A stretch of 64,000 nucleotides of DNA from Lentzea pudingi (GTDB taxonomy: Bacteria; Actinomycetota; Actinomycetes; Mycobacteriales; Pseudonocardiaceae), in the NCBI RefSeq assembly GCF_014646255.1, contig NZ_BMNC01000009.1:62001-126000 (forward strand). The letters are read 5' to 3'. Below are positions 49,334-57,377 of this stretch, one piece after another. The notes under the pieces are model-generated. The model ran no database searches, had not been told where the DNA came from, and saw nothing but the letters and a program-made list of their open reading frames with translations. A program made the position numbers and the translations under genes. The stretch's first letter is position 1, and each line of letters opens with the position of its first letter.

Positions 49334-51495
49334 GCGTTCGTGGTGTGACGCGGGCAGCGGTGGCGCGGGTACGCGTCACCCTGCTCGGGTGGCTGAGCTC
49401 CATCGGTGCCGTGGTCGACGCGGTGGCGGCATGGTGGATCGAGCGCGTCCTGTGCTCGCCCGCCTACCTCACCGCATCGGCCAAGGTGCGGAAAATCGTT
49501 GGCAGCGTTAGGGATTGGCGTGTCTGGCCCGTACTGGCGGGATGGGTGCGCCAGGCCGCGTGGGCGGTCTGGCGGGTTGCCGGACCGCCCGTGCGGGACG
49601 CGGCCGGATGGGTCCGCTACCGCGCGCCCGGCGTCCTCTGGCAGGGCGTGTGCTGGCTGGCCCGGCGTGCTCCCCGCTGGATCTGGCGAGCCACGGTCTA
49701 CGCGTTCGTGGGTGCCTGGTGGGTGCTGTCGCGCACCGTGCGGTGGGCCTCTGGGCACGCCTCGTACGCGGGTCTGGTCAAGCAGATGGACGACGACCAG
49801 CGGCACGGGACCGCGAAGCGGTTGCGGGAGGAGTGGGCGCGCATGGCCGCCGTGCGCTCGGTGCTCGTGGTGATCGTCGCCGTGGTCGTGGCGCTGGTCG
49901 TGGCCGGTGTCGCGGACAAGATCGGGAACCTCACCGCGGCTGGGACCGTGTTTGGTGTGTTTGCGCTGGTAGGACGGGGTGTGAGGCCCCGGCCGGCCGG
50001 GGATGATGATCTAGGTTTGGAGATCGTCCACAGTGGCCCGGACGAGCCGTTTCCGATCGCCGACGCGCACACCCGTGCGGAAGCGGCGGACGCGGTGTCA
50101 CGCGCTCTGAAGACAGAGGGTGTGGATCTTCGTCTTGTCGGGGAAGCGGTGCGTCAGGGATGGGGTTGGGAAGTCCCGGTGATCTTGCGTCGGGGCACCC
50201 CGAGTCAGGTGGTCGACAAACTGGCCGCACTGGAGACCACCCTGGACCTGCCTGCGGGCGGGGCCATGGCCTCACCGGACCGCTCACGGCGTGCCCGGGT
50301 GGTCCTGAGGCTGGCCGAACGGGACCCGTTCACCGGTCTTCAGGCCGCGTCGGCACACGCGGTGCGTCCGCTGGTCTCACGGTCGATCACCGACCGGTTG
50401 CAGGTGGGTTCGGTGATCACCGGTGAGCCCTTGGCGCTCGGGTTGCTCGGGGTGCACGGGGTCGTGATCGGTGACACCGGTTCGGGCAAGTCATCGACCC
50501 TGTGCACGCTGGCCGACGCGGTCACCGACTGCGCGGACGCGGTCGTGTGGGACCTCGATCCGGCAGGCACGGGCTTGGACGTGCTGGCCGACTCGATCGA
50601 GCGCAGCGAGCGCACCCGCGCGGGCATCGAGGACGCCCTAGCGGACGCTCTCGCGCTGGCGGAAGTGCGCCCGCATCTGTTGCGGGACATGGGAATGCCA
50701 GGCCGTGAGTGGGTGCCCTCACCCGAGCACCCGGCGGTCATCGTGTTCGTGGACGAGTACCCGCGATTGTCCAACGCTGCCAAGGACATGGCGGTGGACA
50801 TCCTCCGCATCGGACGCAAGGCGCGGGTGTCGCTGTTGCTCGCCTCGACTGAGGCGACGTCGGACACGCTCGGGGACGCGATCGCCGACACCACGGCGCT
50901 CAAGATCCTGCACGCGTGCCGACACGCGGACGTCCGGCTGGTGCTGGGTCCGTCGATGCTCGGGGAGGGGTGGCGGCCGGACCGGTTGAACCCGGCATCC
51001 GCAGACAGCCCCGAGGACGCGGGCAAGGCCTACGTCTACGCCCCGCACTACCGGGACCCGGTTCTGTCGAAGTTCCGGCCGGTGTCGGACGAGGACACGG
51101 CCAACCGGGCACGGGACCGCGCACCGCACCGCCCCCGGGTGGACGCGGTCTCGATCGAGGCAGCCCGCAAACGCCGTCACAGCAATGAATCCGGCACCAC
51201 GGCGGGTAAGGGCAGCGGCCGTCACCGCGCGGTGCTCGCCCTGCCGTCCCCGCGTAGCGGTGAGCCTGCGGTGCTGGACCGGATGGCCATCGGGGACGTG
51301 CTGGCCGCGTTCGGCGACGACGAACGACTGTGGACGGTGGACCTGCTCGCCAGGCTGGCCAACCGCCACGACCGCTACGCGCAGTGGGCACCGGAAGACC
51401 TGGCGGACGCGTTGCGGCCTCTGGGGCTCTCTCCGGCCCAGATACGGCAGGACGGGCGCAAACCGGCAGGGCTACCACCGCCAGGCCGTCAGTGA
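49330..51495 (+). CDS. FtsK/SpoIIIE-type DNA translocase (TraB-like)
   Basis: A 721-aa protein. The N-terminal ~170 residues are Trp- and Arg-rich. A membrane segment follows (S-V-L-V-V-I-V-A-V-V-V-A-L-V-V-A-G-V). The ATPase has Walker A G-D-T-G-S-G-K-S-S near 383-391 and Walker B V-I-V-F-V-D-E-Y near 470. The C-terminus carries a helical tail with L-A-R-L-A-N-R-H. Proteins of this kind move double-stranded DNA between mycelial cells in actinomycete conjugation, without a relaxase. It is the core transfer gene of the element. Confidence 0.85.
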   Translation: MSVRGVTRAAVARVRVTLLGWLSSIGAVVDAVAAWWIERVLCSPAYLTASAKVRKIVGSVRDWRVWPVLAGWVRQAAWAVWRVAGPPVRDAAGWVRYRAPGVLWQGVCWLARRAPRWIWRATVYAFVGAWWVLSRTVRWASGHASYAGLVKQMDDDQRHGTAKRLREEWARMAAVRSVLVVIVAVVVALVVAGVADKIGNLTAAGTVFGVFALVGRGVRPRPAGDDDLGLEIVHSGPDEPFPIADAHTRAEAADAVSRALKTEGVDLRLVGEAVRQGWGWEVPVILRRGTPSQVVDKLAALETTLDLPAGGAMASPDRSRRARVVLRLAERDPFTGLQAASAHAVRPLVSRSITDRLQVGSVITGEPLALGLLGVHGVVIGDTGSGKSSTLCTLADAVTDCADAVVWDLDPAGTGLDVLADSIERSERTRAGIEDALADALALAEVRPHLLRDMGMPGREWVPSPEHPAVIVFVDEYPRLSNAAKDMAVDILRIGRKARVSLLLASTEATSDTLGDAIADTTALKILHACRHADVRLVLGPSMLGEGWRPDRLNPASADSPEDAGKAYVYAPHYRDPVLSKFRPVSDEDTANRARDRAPHRPRVDAVSIEAARKRRHSNESGTTAGKGSGRHRAVLALPSPRSGEPAVLDRMAIGDVLAAFGDDERLWTVDLLARLANRHDRYAQWAPEDLADALRPLGLSPAQIRQDGRKPAGLPPPGRQ

Positions 51496-51527
51496 CGCTC
51501 TCAGCCGCGCGGAGAGGGGGTGAACAC

Positions 51528-51746
51528 ATGACTACCACTCAGACCGTGACCGTGGCCGTGCCGCTGATCTTGGCGTTGGTGCTCTTCTACGCCGTCAAGC
51601 ACGGGAAGCAAAAGATTTTCGGGGTGCTGCTGGGAATCGCGTTCGGCGTGAGCCTCGCGCCGACCGGACTTGCCGGGCATATCGGCCGCGCCGTGAATGC
51701 GCTGATTATTTCTGGGATCACCGCTCTGTCCGGGCTGTTCGGATGA
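51528..51746 (+). CDS. Small membrane protein, Spd-like
   Basis: A 72-aa protein with two hydrophobic segments (V-P-L-I-L-A-L-V-L-F-Y-A-V and F-G-V-L-L-G-I-A-F-G-V-S-L-A) joined by a basic loop H-G-K-Q-K. GGAGAGGGGGTGA precedes ATG 51528. In position and size it matches the spread proteins that accompany TraB in actinomycete plasmids and elements. Confidence 0.7.
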   Translation: MTTTQTVTVAVPLILALVLFYAVKHGKQKIFGVLLGIAFGVSLAPTGLAGHIGRAVNALIISGITALSGLFG

Positions 51747-51803
51747 CCGCGACACGCACCCCGGAACAAGTGACATCACAGGAAAGGAGGTGACACAACA
51801 CCG

Positions 51804-52022
51804 ATGAGCGACACACACGAGACAACTCAACAGGGAGGTGAACCCGGAACAGACGACAACGCCACGCCCAACCAGCACGACATCGAGGAGAACGAGCATG
51901 ACCAGGTCAGAATCCCGACACCTCGGGAATGGGCACAGCAACAACTGGCGAACGCACCCGAACGCACCCCGGAATGGGCACGGTCGGTCGCGGCGGTCTA
52001 CGGGTTCACACTTCCCGACTAG
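51804..52022 (+). CDS. Small acidic hypothetical protein
   Basis: A 72-aa, acidic, N-terminally disordered protein (G-T-D-D-N-A-T-P-N-Q-H-D-I-E-E-N-E) with a C-terminal helix R-E-W-A-Q-Q-Q-L-A-N-A. AAAGGAGGTGA lies ~10 bases before the ATG. It is the last gene of the transfer run. The family is not recognised. Confidence 0.6.
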   Translation: MSDTHETTQQGGEPGTDDNATPNQHDIEENEHDQVRIPTPREWAQQQLANAPERTPEWARSVAAVYGFTLPD

Positions 52023-52044
52023 ACAGTGAGCACCAACTAAATAA

Positions 52045-52081
52045 CGAGAGGGCGGCAGGGAATTCCCCTGCCGCCCTCTCG
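52045..52081. terminator. Bidirectional terminator between transfer genes and integrase
   Basis: A perfect 16-bp stem (arms 52045-52060 and 52066-52081) with an AATTC loop, between convergent genes. Confidence 0.85.
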
Positions 52082-52098
52082 CGTATCCGGATACCGCG

Positions 52099-53643
52099 TT
52101 AGCGGGTCTCCCGCCATACCGGCGTGATCTGGTCCGGCTTGAACCTCACCCCTTTGCCCACAGGGGCGATGATTACGGCGGTGAGACTGCGGGCGATAGC
52201 GGCTTGACGCTGCTCCATCGAGAAACCGGGCTTCTCCCATTCTTGCGCCAGGTTCGCGACCACGGTCTTGATTCCCTCGCGTTGCGTCTCGTAGTCGCGG
52301 TGCTCACGGCGCAGCACCGACAGTTCACTCTCCATCCGCGCGAGGCTGGGAAAGTAGCGCTCAGCGCTGTATTCGCCCGCTTCGTAACGGCGTGTGGATT
52401 CGTTGATCCGCTTTTCGAGTTCGTCCAGCTCTTTCTCACGCGGCCACGGCGGCAGATCCTCAACCTTGTGCGACGCCATACGTTCCTGGTCAGCGATCAC
52501 CAGTGCCGTGATGTACTCATCCACCGGTGCGGCCAGCCTGGTCACTCCACCGCACCCGCCTTGCCCTTTCGACGGGCACAGGTACATCTTTTCCATTTCG
52601 CCCCGGCGGTTGGGTCGGCGAGAACCGGTCATCCGCGCCTTGCATTTCCCGCACCGCACGAACGGGGACAGCAGGCTGTTAGTACGGAAACCGGTCCCCC
52701 GCGAACCCAGACGTCCACGGTCGCTCTTATCAGACTTGACCGGTGTCCATTGCGCTACCACCGCGTCCCACTGACTGTCGGTCATCATCGGCTGCCATTG
52801 ACCGCGCACCGGTTCGTTGTTCTCGTCCATGAGGATTTCTTCGCGATAGACGACTTTGCCGCACATGCGCGGACGAAGGAACATGTTCCGGATAGTCGCG
52901 GCACGCCACGCCCCACCCTTCACGGTCGGGATCTTGCGGTCGTTCCATTCGTTCGCCAGCGCCAACGGCGTCAGCGCGCCAGCGATGATCCGAGGCAGGG
53001 CAGCAAGGATGTGAGCCGATTCCCGCTTGTGCAACGTCACCCGATCCTTGCGCCACCCATAAGAGCGGTTCGGGCCGCCGTGATTCTTTCCCTTAGCGGC
53101 TGCCTTACGCTTGCCGACGGCCACACGGCGCGAGGTATTGCGCGACTCATCATTGCGCTGATTCACGGTGCTACGCGCGGCAGAGATACCGTGGTCGGTC
53201 GAAAGGTCGATGTTCCCTGTCATCGACACGACGTAAATGCCGTACAACTCGACCGCGTCGATAACGTCTTCCAACAGACGCGGGTCACGCGTCGCACGGT
53301 CCAGGTCCACACACGCCAACGCGTTGGCCTCACCACGCCTCAATGACGTGAGAATCGACTCCCAGTCAGGCCGCACCACTCGAAATCCGTACGTGCCATC
53401 CGGCAATAGAACGCGCTTGCGTTTGAATGAGGACACATTGGCCTCTGGGACTTCTTTCGCGACCCGCCCCCCGATACCACCGACGAACTTACGGAGGTCA
53501 CTCAACTGGTGATCGACCTTGCCCTCATCGGCCGGACGGTCGGCCTCAGTCCTCGACTCACGGGCCGACAGAACCCAAACTAGCTGGTCAGGGGCCGTGT
53601 CGATCAGCGTCCGGCCCATCTCCCTGCGCGGTGTCTTAGCCAT
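52099..53643 (-). CDS. int: Large serine recombinase (integrase)
   Basis: A 514-aa large serine integrase. The catalytic Ser is probably Ser30 (A-R-E-S-R), followed by H-Q-L-S-D-L and D-L-D-R-A-T-R-D-P-R in the resolvase domain (to ~residue 150). The recombinase domain has G-G-P-N-R-S-Y-G-W and R-N-M-F-L-R-P-R-M-C-G. The zinc ribbon has C-G-K-C and C-P-S-K-G-Q-G-G-C; a coiled coil starts near E-K-E-L-D-E-L-E. No Shine-Dalgarno precedes the ATG at 53643, and the 27-codon LysR leader ends inside its start, so translation may be coupled to that leader. It is 28 bases from the GGC core of attR. Confidence 0.93.
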   Translation of the reverse strand: MAKTPRREMGRTLIDTAPDQLVWVLSARESRTEADRPADEGKVDHQLSDLRKFVGGIGGRVAKEVPEANVSSFKRKRVLLPDGTYGFRVVRPDWESILTSLRRGEANALACVDLDRATRDPRLLEDVIDAVELYGIYVVSMTGNIDLSTDHGISAARSTVNQRNDESRNTSRRVAVGKRKAAAKGKNHGGPNRSYGWRKDRVTLHKRESAHILAALPRIIAGALTPLALANEWNDRKIPTVKGGAWRAATIRNMFLRPRMCGKVVYREEILMDENNEPVRGQWQPMMTDSQWDAVVAQWTPVKSDKSDRGRLGSRGTGFRTNSLLSPFVRCGKCKARMTGSRRPNRRGEMEKMYLCPSKGQGGCGGVTRLAAPVDEYITALVIADQERMASHKVEDLPPWPREKELDELEKRINESTRRYEAGEYSAERYFPSLARMESELSVLRREHRDYETQREGIKTVVANLAQEWEKPGFSMEQRQAAIARSLTAVIIAPVGKGVRFKPDQITPVWRETR

Positions 53644-53719
53644 GTGGGCAAGTGTGCATCAAAAAATCCTTGGCGACCGCGAGGAAGTACCGGAGTTGAC
53701 GCAGTTCCACGCCCCGCAT
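53636..53719 (-). pseudogene. LysR-family regulator, 5' fragment
   Basis: ATG 53719 opens M-R-G-V-E-L-R-Q-L-R-Y-F-L-A-V-A, the classical LysR N-terminus, up to the GCC codon at 53674-53672. Element sequence then adds 11 codons (K-D-F-L-M-H-T-C-P-H-G) before a stop at 53638-53636, which overlaps the integrase start. The fragment keeps the host promoter, so it may produce a leader peptide in front of the integrase. The rest of the gene is at 42966-43847. Confidence 0.85.
53668..53677. other. attR: attR: right junction of the integrative element (core GGC at 53672-53674)
   Basis: CCTTGGCGAC; element DNA lies to the left of the core and the 5' end of the host LysR gene to the right. It pairs with CCTCGGCCAC at 43841-43850. 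The predicted attP of the circle would read CCTTGGCCAC. Confidence 0.8.
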
Positions 53720-53794
53720 CCTAGGAGGCTCAGGCTCCCACGCAGAAGAAAGCCGGTCGTGGCGCCCGTCGCTCGCTGATCGCACGATGGGCCC

Positions 53795-54085
53795 ATGAGA
53801 GAGTTCATCGTCGAGATCACCACCACGATCCCCGACGGCACACCCCAGTCCGAAGTGGACTCGCGCCGCGCCGCGGAAGCCGTGCGAGCCAAAGAACTCA
53901 CCACCTCCGGCAACCTCGTCCGCCTATGGCGCCCCATCGGCGAGATGCGCAGCATCGGCCTGTGGCGCGCCGACGACGAGGCCGACCTCCAGTTGCGTGT
54001 GCTCGGCACGCTCCCACTGAGCCCGTGGATGAAGTTCGAGGTCACCGCCGTGCAGCCCCACCCGAACGACCCCGGCAGGCTGTGA
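53795..54085 (+). CDS. Muconolactone delta-isomerase-like protein
   Basis: A 96-aa protein of the CatC/MIase family: M-R-E-F-I-V-E-I-T-T-T-I-P, R-R-A-A-E-A-V-R-A-K-E-L, then L-V-R-L-W-R-P and S-I-G-L-W-R-A-D-D. Length is typical. CatC acts in catechol breakdown, but no other gene of that pathway is here, so it may be a relative with another substrate. It was divergently placed to the LysR gene before the element landed. It overlaps the MFS gene as GTGA. Confidence 0.85.
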   Translation: MREFIVEITTTIPDGTPQSEVDSRRAAEAVRAKELTTSGNLVRLWRPIGEMRSIGLWRADDEADLQLRVLGTLPLSPWMKFEVTAVQPHPNDPGRL

Positions 54086-55158
54086 CCGTCCGGGCCGCGG
54101 CGGCGCTGGCGGCAGCCATGGGCATCGGACGGTTCGTCTACACCCCGATCCTGCCGCTGATGACCGCGCAGGCGGGCCTGTCCGCCACCTCTGCCGCCGG
54201 GTTGGCCACCGCCAACTACCTGGGCTACTTCGTCGGCGCACTCATCACGGTCGTGCGGGCGCCGTCACGGGTGGTGAACCGTGTGGCGCTCGTGCTGCTC
54301 GTGGCGACGCTCGCGGGGATGCCTTTGACGCACGGGATGGCGGCGTGGTTCGTGCTGCGACTGGTCGCCGGGGTGGCGAGCGCGCTGGTGTTCGTGGCGG
54401 CGGTGAACGCCCGGCCCAGGTGGGGCATGAGCGGCGTCGGGGTGGGGATCGCGCTGTCCGGGCTGCTGGTGCTGGGGTGGGGGCAGTGGCAGGCGGCGTG
54501 GTGGGCGGCGGCGGTGTGCTCCGCGCTGCTGGCGGCGGGGGCGTGGAGGCTGGAACTGAACCCGCCGGAACTGTCAGACCAGCGCGCGTTCGCCCGATCC
54601 CAAGGCCCCGCGCCCACCCACTCCCACCGAGCGTTCGCCGTCCTCTTCACCGCCTACACCCTCGAAGGCGTCGGCTACATCATCGCCGGCACCTTCCTCG
54701 TGGCCGCCATCAGCGGCCCCCTCGGCAGCAGCGCGTGGATCCTCGTCGGCCTCTCCGCCGCCCTCTCCCCCATCGTGATCCGACCCCACCGCCACGCCCT
54801 CCCGGCGGCACTCGCGATCCAAGCCATCGGCATAGCCCTGCCAGCCCTGATCGACGGATCCGCACTGATCGCGACGATCCTGTTCGGCGGCACGTTCATC
54901 GGCATCGCGGCCACAGCCCTCAAACTGGGCGAAGGCTTCCCCAACGCGGCCGCCATCCTCACCGCCGGCTACTCGGCGGGCCAGATCATCGGCCCGCTCG
55001 TAGCAACCCCGTTGCTGCACCACGGCTACGACCAAGCCCTGCTGCTCGCCTCAGGCATAGTCGCGACAGCCGCGATCACAGCTCTAGCACCACCTTCACG
55101 TCATCGGGACGGTGCTCGAACGCCGAGGCGAAGTCCTCGAGCGGCACCCGCCGAGTGA
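54082..55158 (+). CDS. MFS transporter, YbfB/YjiJ-like
   Basis: A 358-aa MFS protein that opens A-M-G-I-G-R-F-V-Y-T-P-I-L-P-L-M, the signature of the YbfB group. It has about twelve hydrophobic segments but is on the short side. GTG 54082 overlaps the stop of the isomerase-like gene. The last ~28 codons are basic and low-complexity and overlap the convergent dehydrogenase gene by 83 bases, so the C-terminal tail may be an extension by stop-codon loss. It was probably under control of the split LysR regulator. Confidence 0.82.
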   Translation: MTVRAAAALAAAMGIGRFVYTPILPLMTAQAGLSATSAAGLATANYLGYFVGALITVVRAPSRVVNRVALVLLVATLAGMPLTHGMAAWFVLRLVAGVASALVFVAAVNARPRWGMSGVGVGIALSGLLVLGWGQWQAAWWAAAVCSALLAAGAWRLELNPPELSDQRAFARSQGPAPTHSHRAFAVLFTAYTLEGVGYIIAGTFLVAAISGPLGSSAWILVGLSAALSPIVIRPHRHALPAALAIQAIGIALPALIDGSALIATILFGGTFIGIAATALKLGEGFPNAAAILTAGYSAGQIIGPLVATPLLHHGYDQALLLASGIVATAAITALAPPSRHRDGARTPRRSPRAAPAE

Positions 55159-56047
55159 TCATCGCGGACAGCCACGCGTCGTCCGCGCGGTCCAGCACCG
55201 CGGAGGCCTCGCGGTAGTGCCGCAAGCCGGAGTTGACCGTCCCGAACACGATCCCGTTGCGCAGCACCAGATCGCGGTTGATCTGTCCGATGTCGGCCGG
55301 CAGCACCTCGGTGGACGGCACGCCGGTCAGGCACACCAGGTCGCGGCCGAGCAGGCGCGCCACCAGCGACGGTGCCCCGGTCGCCTCGATCACGACCGGG
55401 CAGTCGGGCAACGTCCGGTGGTAGGTGGCGCCCAGCGACTCGACCAGGTCGGGCTTCGGGCCGGACGACGCCAGGTCGAACACGTGCACGTCGAGTCCGC
55501 GCTGCACGCCGATCAACGCCGCCAGCAGCCCGATCGGGCCGGCGCCGGTCACCAGCACGCTCTCGAACGGGTACAGCGCCAGCCGGTCGAGCCGCTCCCA
55601 CGCCTTCACGACCACGGACGTGGGCTCGACCAGCACACCCGTCGCGGAACCGACCTGCACGGCATAAGCGGCGGGCACCGTCCACAGGGTCGAGCCGTAG
55701 CCGTCGAGGCCGGTGATGCCGCGCTCGGTGTACCGCCCGTTCCGGCAGTTGTCGAACTCGCCGCTCGCGCACGCCACGCACGGCACCGGGTCGGGCCTGC
55801 GGACCACCCCGGCGACCAACGACCCCGGCGCGAACCCCGGCCCGCTGATCACCCGGCCCAGTGACTCGTGGCCGATCACCAGGGTTCCGCCGACGCCGAA
55901 CTCACCGCGGACGATCTCGCGGTCCGTCCCGCAGATGCCGATCGCCATCCCCTCGACCAGCAGGTCCTCCGGACCGGGGACCGGGTCGGGCAGTTCGGTC
56001 AACGCCAGGGAGCCGGCCCGGGCAAGATCCACCGTCAGTGCGCGCAT
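55076..56047 (-). CDS. Zinc-type alcohol/glucose dehydrogenase
   Basis: A 323-aa medium-chain dehydrogenase. Catalytic zinc ligands are in G-I-C-G-T-D and G-H-E-S; the structural-zinc loop has C-V-A-C-A-S-G-E-F-D-N-C. The nucleotide-binding motif is G-A-G-P-I-G. The layout and short C-terminus resemble archaeal-type glucose 1-dehydrogenases. ATG 56047 (M-R-A-L-T-V-D) is preferred. Aldose oxidation with NAD(P) is likely but not proved. It diverges from the GH64 gene across the palindrome at 56088. Confidence 0.88.
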   Translation of the reverse strand: MRALTVDLARAGSLALTELPDPVPGPEDLLVEGMAIGICGTDREIVRGEFGVGGTLVIGHESLGRVISGPGFAPGSLVAGVVRRPDPVPCVACASGEFDNCRNGRYTERGITGLDGYGSTLWTVPAAYAVQVGSATGVLVEPTSVVVKAWERLDRLALYPFESVLVTGAGPIGLLAALIGVQRGLDVHVFDLASSGPKPDLVESLGATYHRTLPDCPVVIEATGAPSLVARLLGRDLVCLTGVPSTEVLPADIGQINRDLVLRNGIVFGTVNSGLRHYREASAVLDRADDAWLSAMITRRVPLEDFASAFEHRPDDVKVVLEL

Positions 56048-56087
56048 GAGAACCATTCTTGACACATCAACCCGATCGCGCCGACCA

Positions 56088-56101
56088 TGAGAGCGCTCTC
56101 A
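56088..56101. promoter_or_regulatory. CebR-like LacI-family operator
   Basis: TGAGAGCGCTCTCA is a perfect 14-bp palindrome resembling cellobiose-repressor sites (TGGGAGCGCTCCCA). It lies between the divergent dehydrogenase and GH64 genes, 28 bases before the GH64 start, and could control both. Confidence 0.6.
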
Positions 56102-56129
56102 CGACCCTGTCCCAGTGAGGAGATAGTCG

Positions 56130-57296
56130 ATGCGCAAGCTCCTGCTGCTCGCGACATCGGCCCTGTTAGGGCTGACAACGATGTCCGCACCTGCTCAAGC
56201 GGCTCCCCCGAGCCAGCTCCCGCTCACCGTCACGAACAACTCCGGCCGCGGCGACGCGGTCCACCTCTACATCACCGGGATCATGAACGGCCGGCTCGGC
56301 TACCTGAACGGCAACGGCCAGTTCACGCCGTGGTCGGGCGGGGCGATCCCACCGGTTCCGGCGCCGGACTTCTCCATCCCCGGCCCCGGCAACGGCGCCA
56401 GCAGGACCGTGAACATCCCGCTCAACTTCGCGGGCGGCCGGATCTACATGGCCTTCCGGGACAAGCTGAAGTTCAGCCTCGTCCCGAACGGCCTGGTGCA
56501 GCCGGCTCCGTGGGCGGGCGGCGACCCGAACCGCGACATCCTGTTCGACTGGAGCGAGTTCAGCTACGACGGCGGCGGTCTGTGGCTCAACAGCTCCCAG
56601 GTGGACATGTTCGCGGTCCCGCACGCGGTCGAGGCGACGTCGCAGGGCGGCGTGACGAAGAAGACGGGCCAGCTGGTCGCGAACGGGCGCAACCGGATCT
56701 TCGACCAGCACCAGCAGATGGGCGGTGACTGGGCGAGGCTCGCGTACAGCCGGTCCGACGGCACCCGGTTGCGCGTGCTGAACCCGAGCAAGGGGCTCGA
56801 CGCGGGCCTGTTCTCCGGCTCGTACTTCCAGAGCTACGTCAACAGCGTCTGGTCGACGTACCAGAGCACGCCGCTGACGGTGGTCCCGTTCCAGAACGAG
56901 CCGAACCGCCGGTTCACCGGCCGCGTCAGCGGTGGGGTCATGCGGTTCACGAACACCTCGGGCCAGCAGGTCGCGGAGTTCCAGCAGCCGTCCACGCGGG
57001 ACGTGCTGAACTGCGACGGCAGGCTCGCGGCGCCGAACAACGAGCTCGGCGCGATCTCGCGGTCGCTGTGCGCGGCGCTCAACCGGTCGACGCTCGGCTT
57101 CATCCACACGCAGCCGACGTACGACGCGAGCCAGTTCTACACGCGCGCGACCACGAACCACTTCTCGAGGATCGTGCACGCCAACATGGTCGACGGACGC
57201 GCCTACGGGTTCGCCTTCGACGACGTCGGCGGCTTCGAGTCACTTGTCCACGAACCGAACCCGCGTTCGGCAAAGATCACGCTGACCGGATTTTAG
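56130..57296 (+). CDS. Secreted GH64 beta-1,3-glucanase
   Basis: A 388-aa protein. The signal peptide ends A-Q-A. The rest is a GH64 laminaripentaose-producing beta-1,3-glucanase domain with thaumatin-like folds. The catalytic Glu is probably in D-W-S-E-F-S-Y and the Asp in Q-V-D-M-F-A-V-P. GAGGAGA precedes the ATG. There is no extra carbohydrate-binding module. It degrades fungal-type beta-1,3-glucan outside the cell. The LacI-type palindrome upstream suggests control by sugar availability. Confidence 0.92.
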   Translation: MRKLLLLATSALLGLTTMSAPAQAAPPSQLPLTVTNNSGRGDAVHLYITGIMNGRLGYLNGNGQFTPWSGGAIPPVPAPDFSIPGPGNGASRTVNIPLNFAGGRIYMAFRDKLKFSLVPNGLVQPAPWAGGDPNRDILFDWSEFSYDGGGLWLNSSQVDMFAVPHAVEATSQGGVTKKTGQLVANGRNRIFDQHQQMGGDWARLAYSRSDGTRLRVLNPSKGLDAGLFSGSYFQSYVNSVWSTYQSTPLTVVPFQNEPNRRFTGRVSGGVMRFTNTSGQQVAEFQQPSTRDVLNCDGRLAAPNNELGAISRSLCAALNRSTLGFIHTQPTYDASQFYTRATTNHFSRIVHANMVDGRAYGFAFDDVGGFESLVHEPNPRSAKITLTGF

Positions 57297-57328
57297 ACCG
57301 AAACAATCTTGCTTTTGATCGACTTTCA

Positions 57329-57372
57329 CTCCACTGTGTGAGAGCCGTCGCCGCGGCTCTCACACAGTGGAG
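57329..57372 (+). terminator. Perfect 19-bp hairpin that includes the ribosome binding site of the response regulator
   Basis: Arms 57329-57347 and 57354-57372 with a TCGCCG loop. It lies 32 bases after the GH64 stop, where a terminator is expected. The last four bases of the right arm are GGAG, the Shine-Dalgarno of the gene starting at GTG 57378. A transcript passing through the hairpin would hide that site. Confidence 0.75.
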
Positions 57373-57377
57373 TCGTT

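Larger units (their letters stand above)
43848..53671. mobile_element. Integrative (AICE/IME-like) element, about 9.83 kb, inserted in a LysR gene
   Basis: The boundaries come from the split LysR gene: removing this segment and joining at one GGC restores a continuous 308-aa LysR frame. The serine integrase is at the right end. Inside are an FtsK/TraB-like translocase with small partner proteins, a zinc-ribbon/XRE/TPR regulator with an MBL hydrolase, four minus-strand genes including an Imm1-like one, and two non-coding regions with repeats. No replication gene or relaxase is recognised. The left half is clearly lower in G+C than the host; the translocase and integrase genes are closer to it, so the element is mosaic. 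Confidence 0.88.

Noticed and set aside
43848..53671. Insertion at a tRNA gene
   Set aside because: No tRNA-like sequence was found at either junction; both flanks are LysR coding sequence.
42960..53739. GGAGGCTCAGCCTCCC (42960-42975) and GGAGGCTCAGGCTCCC (53724-53739), 15 of 16 bases alike, as att sites
   Set aside because: The first copy spans the LysR stop codon and the second lies upstream of the LysR start. Joining there would not restore the gene, whereas joining at the GGC cores does.
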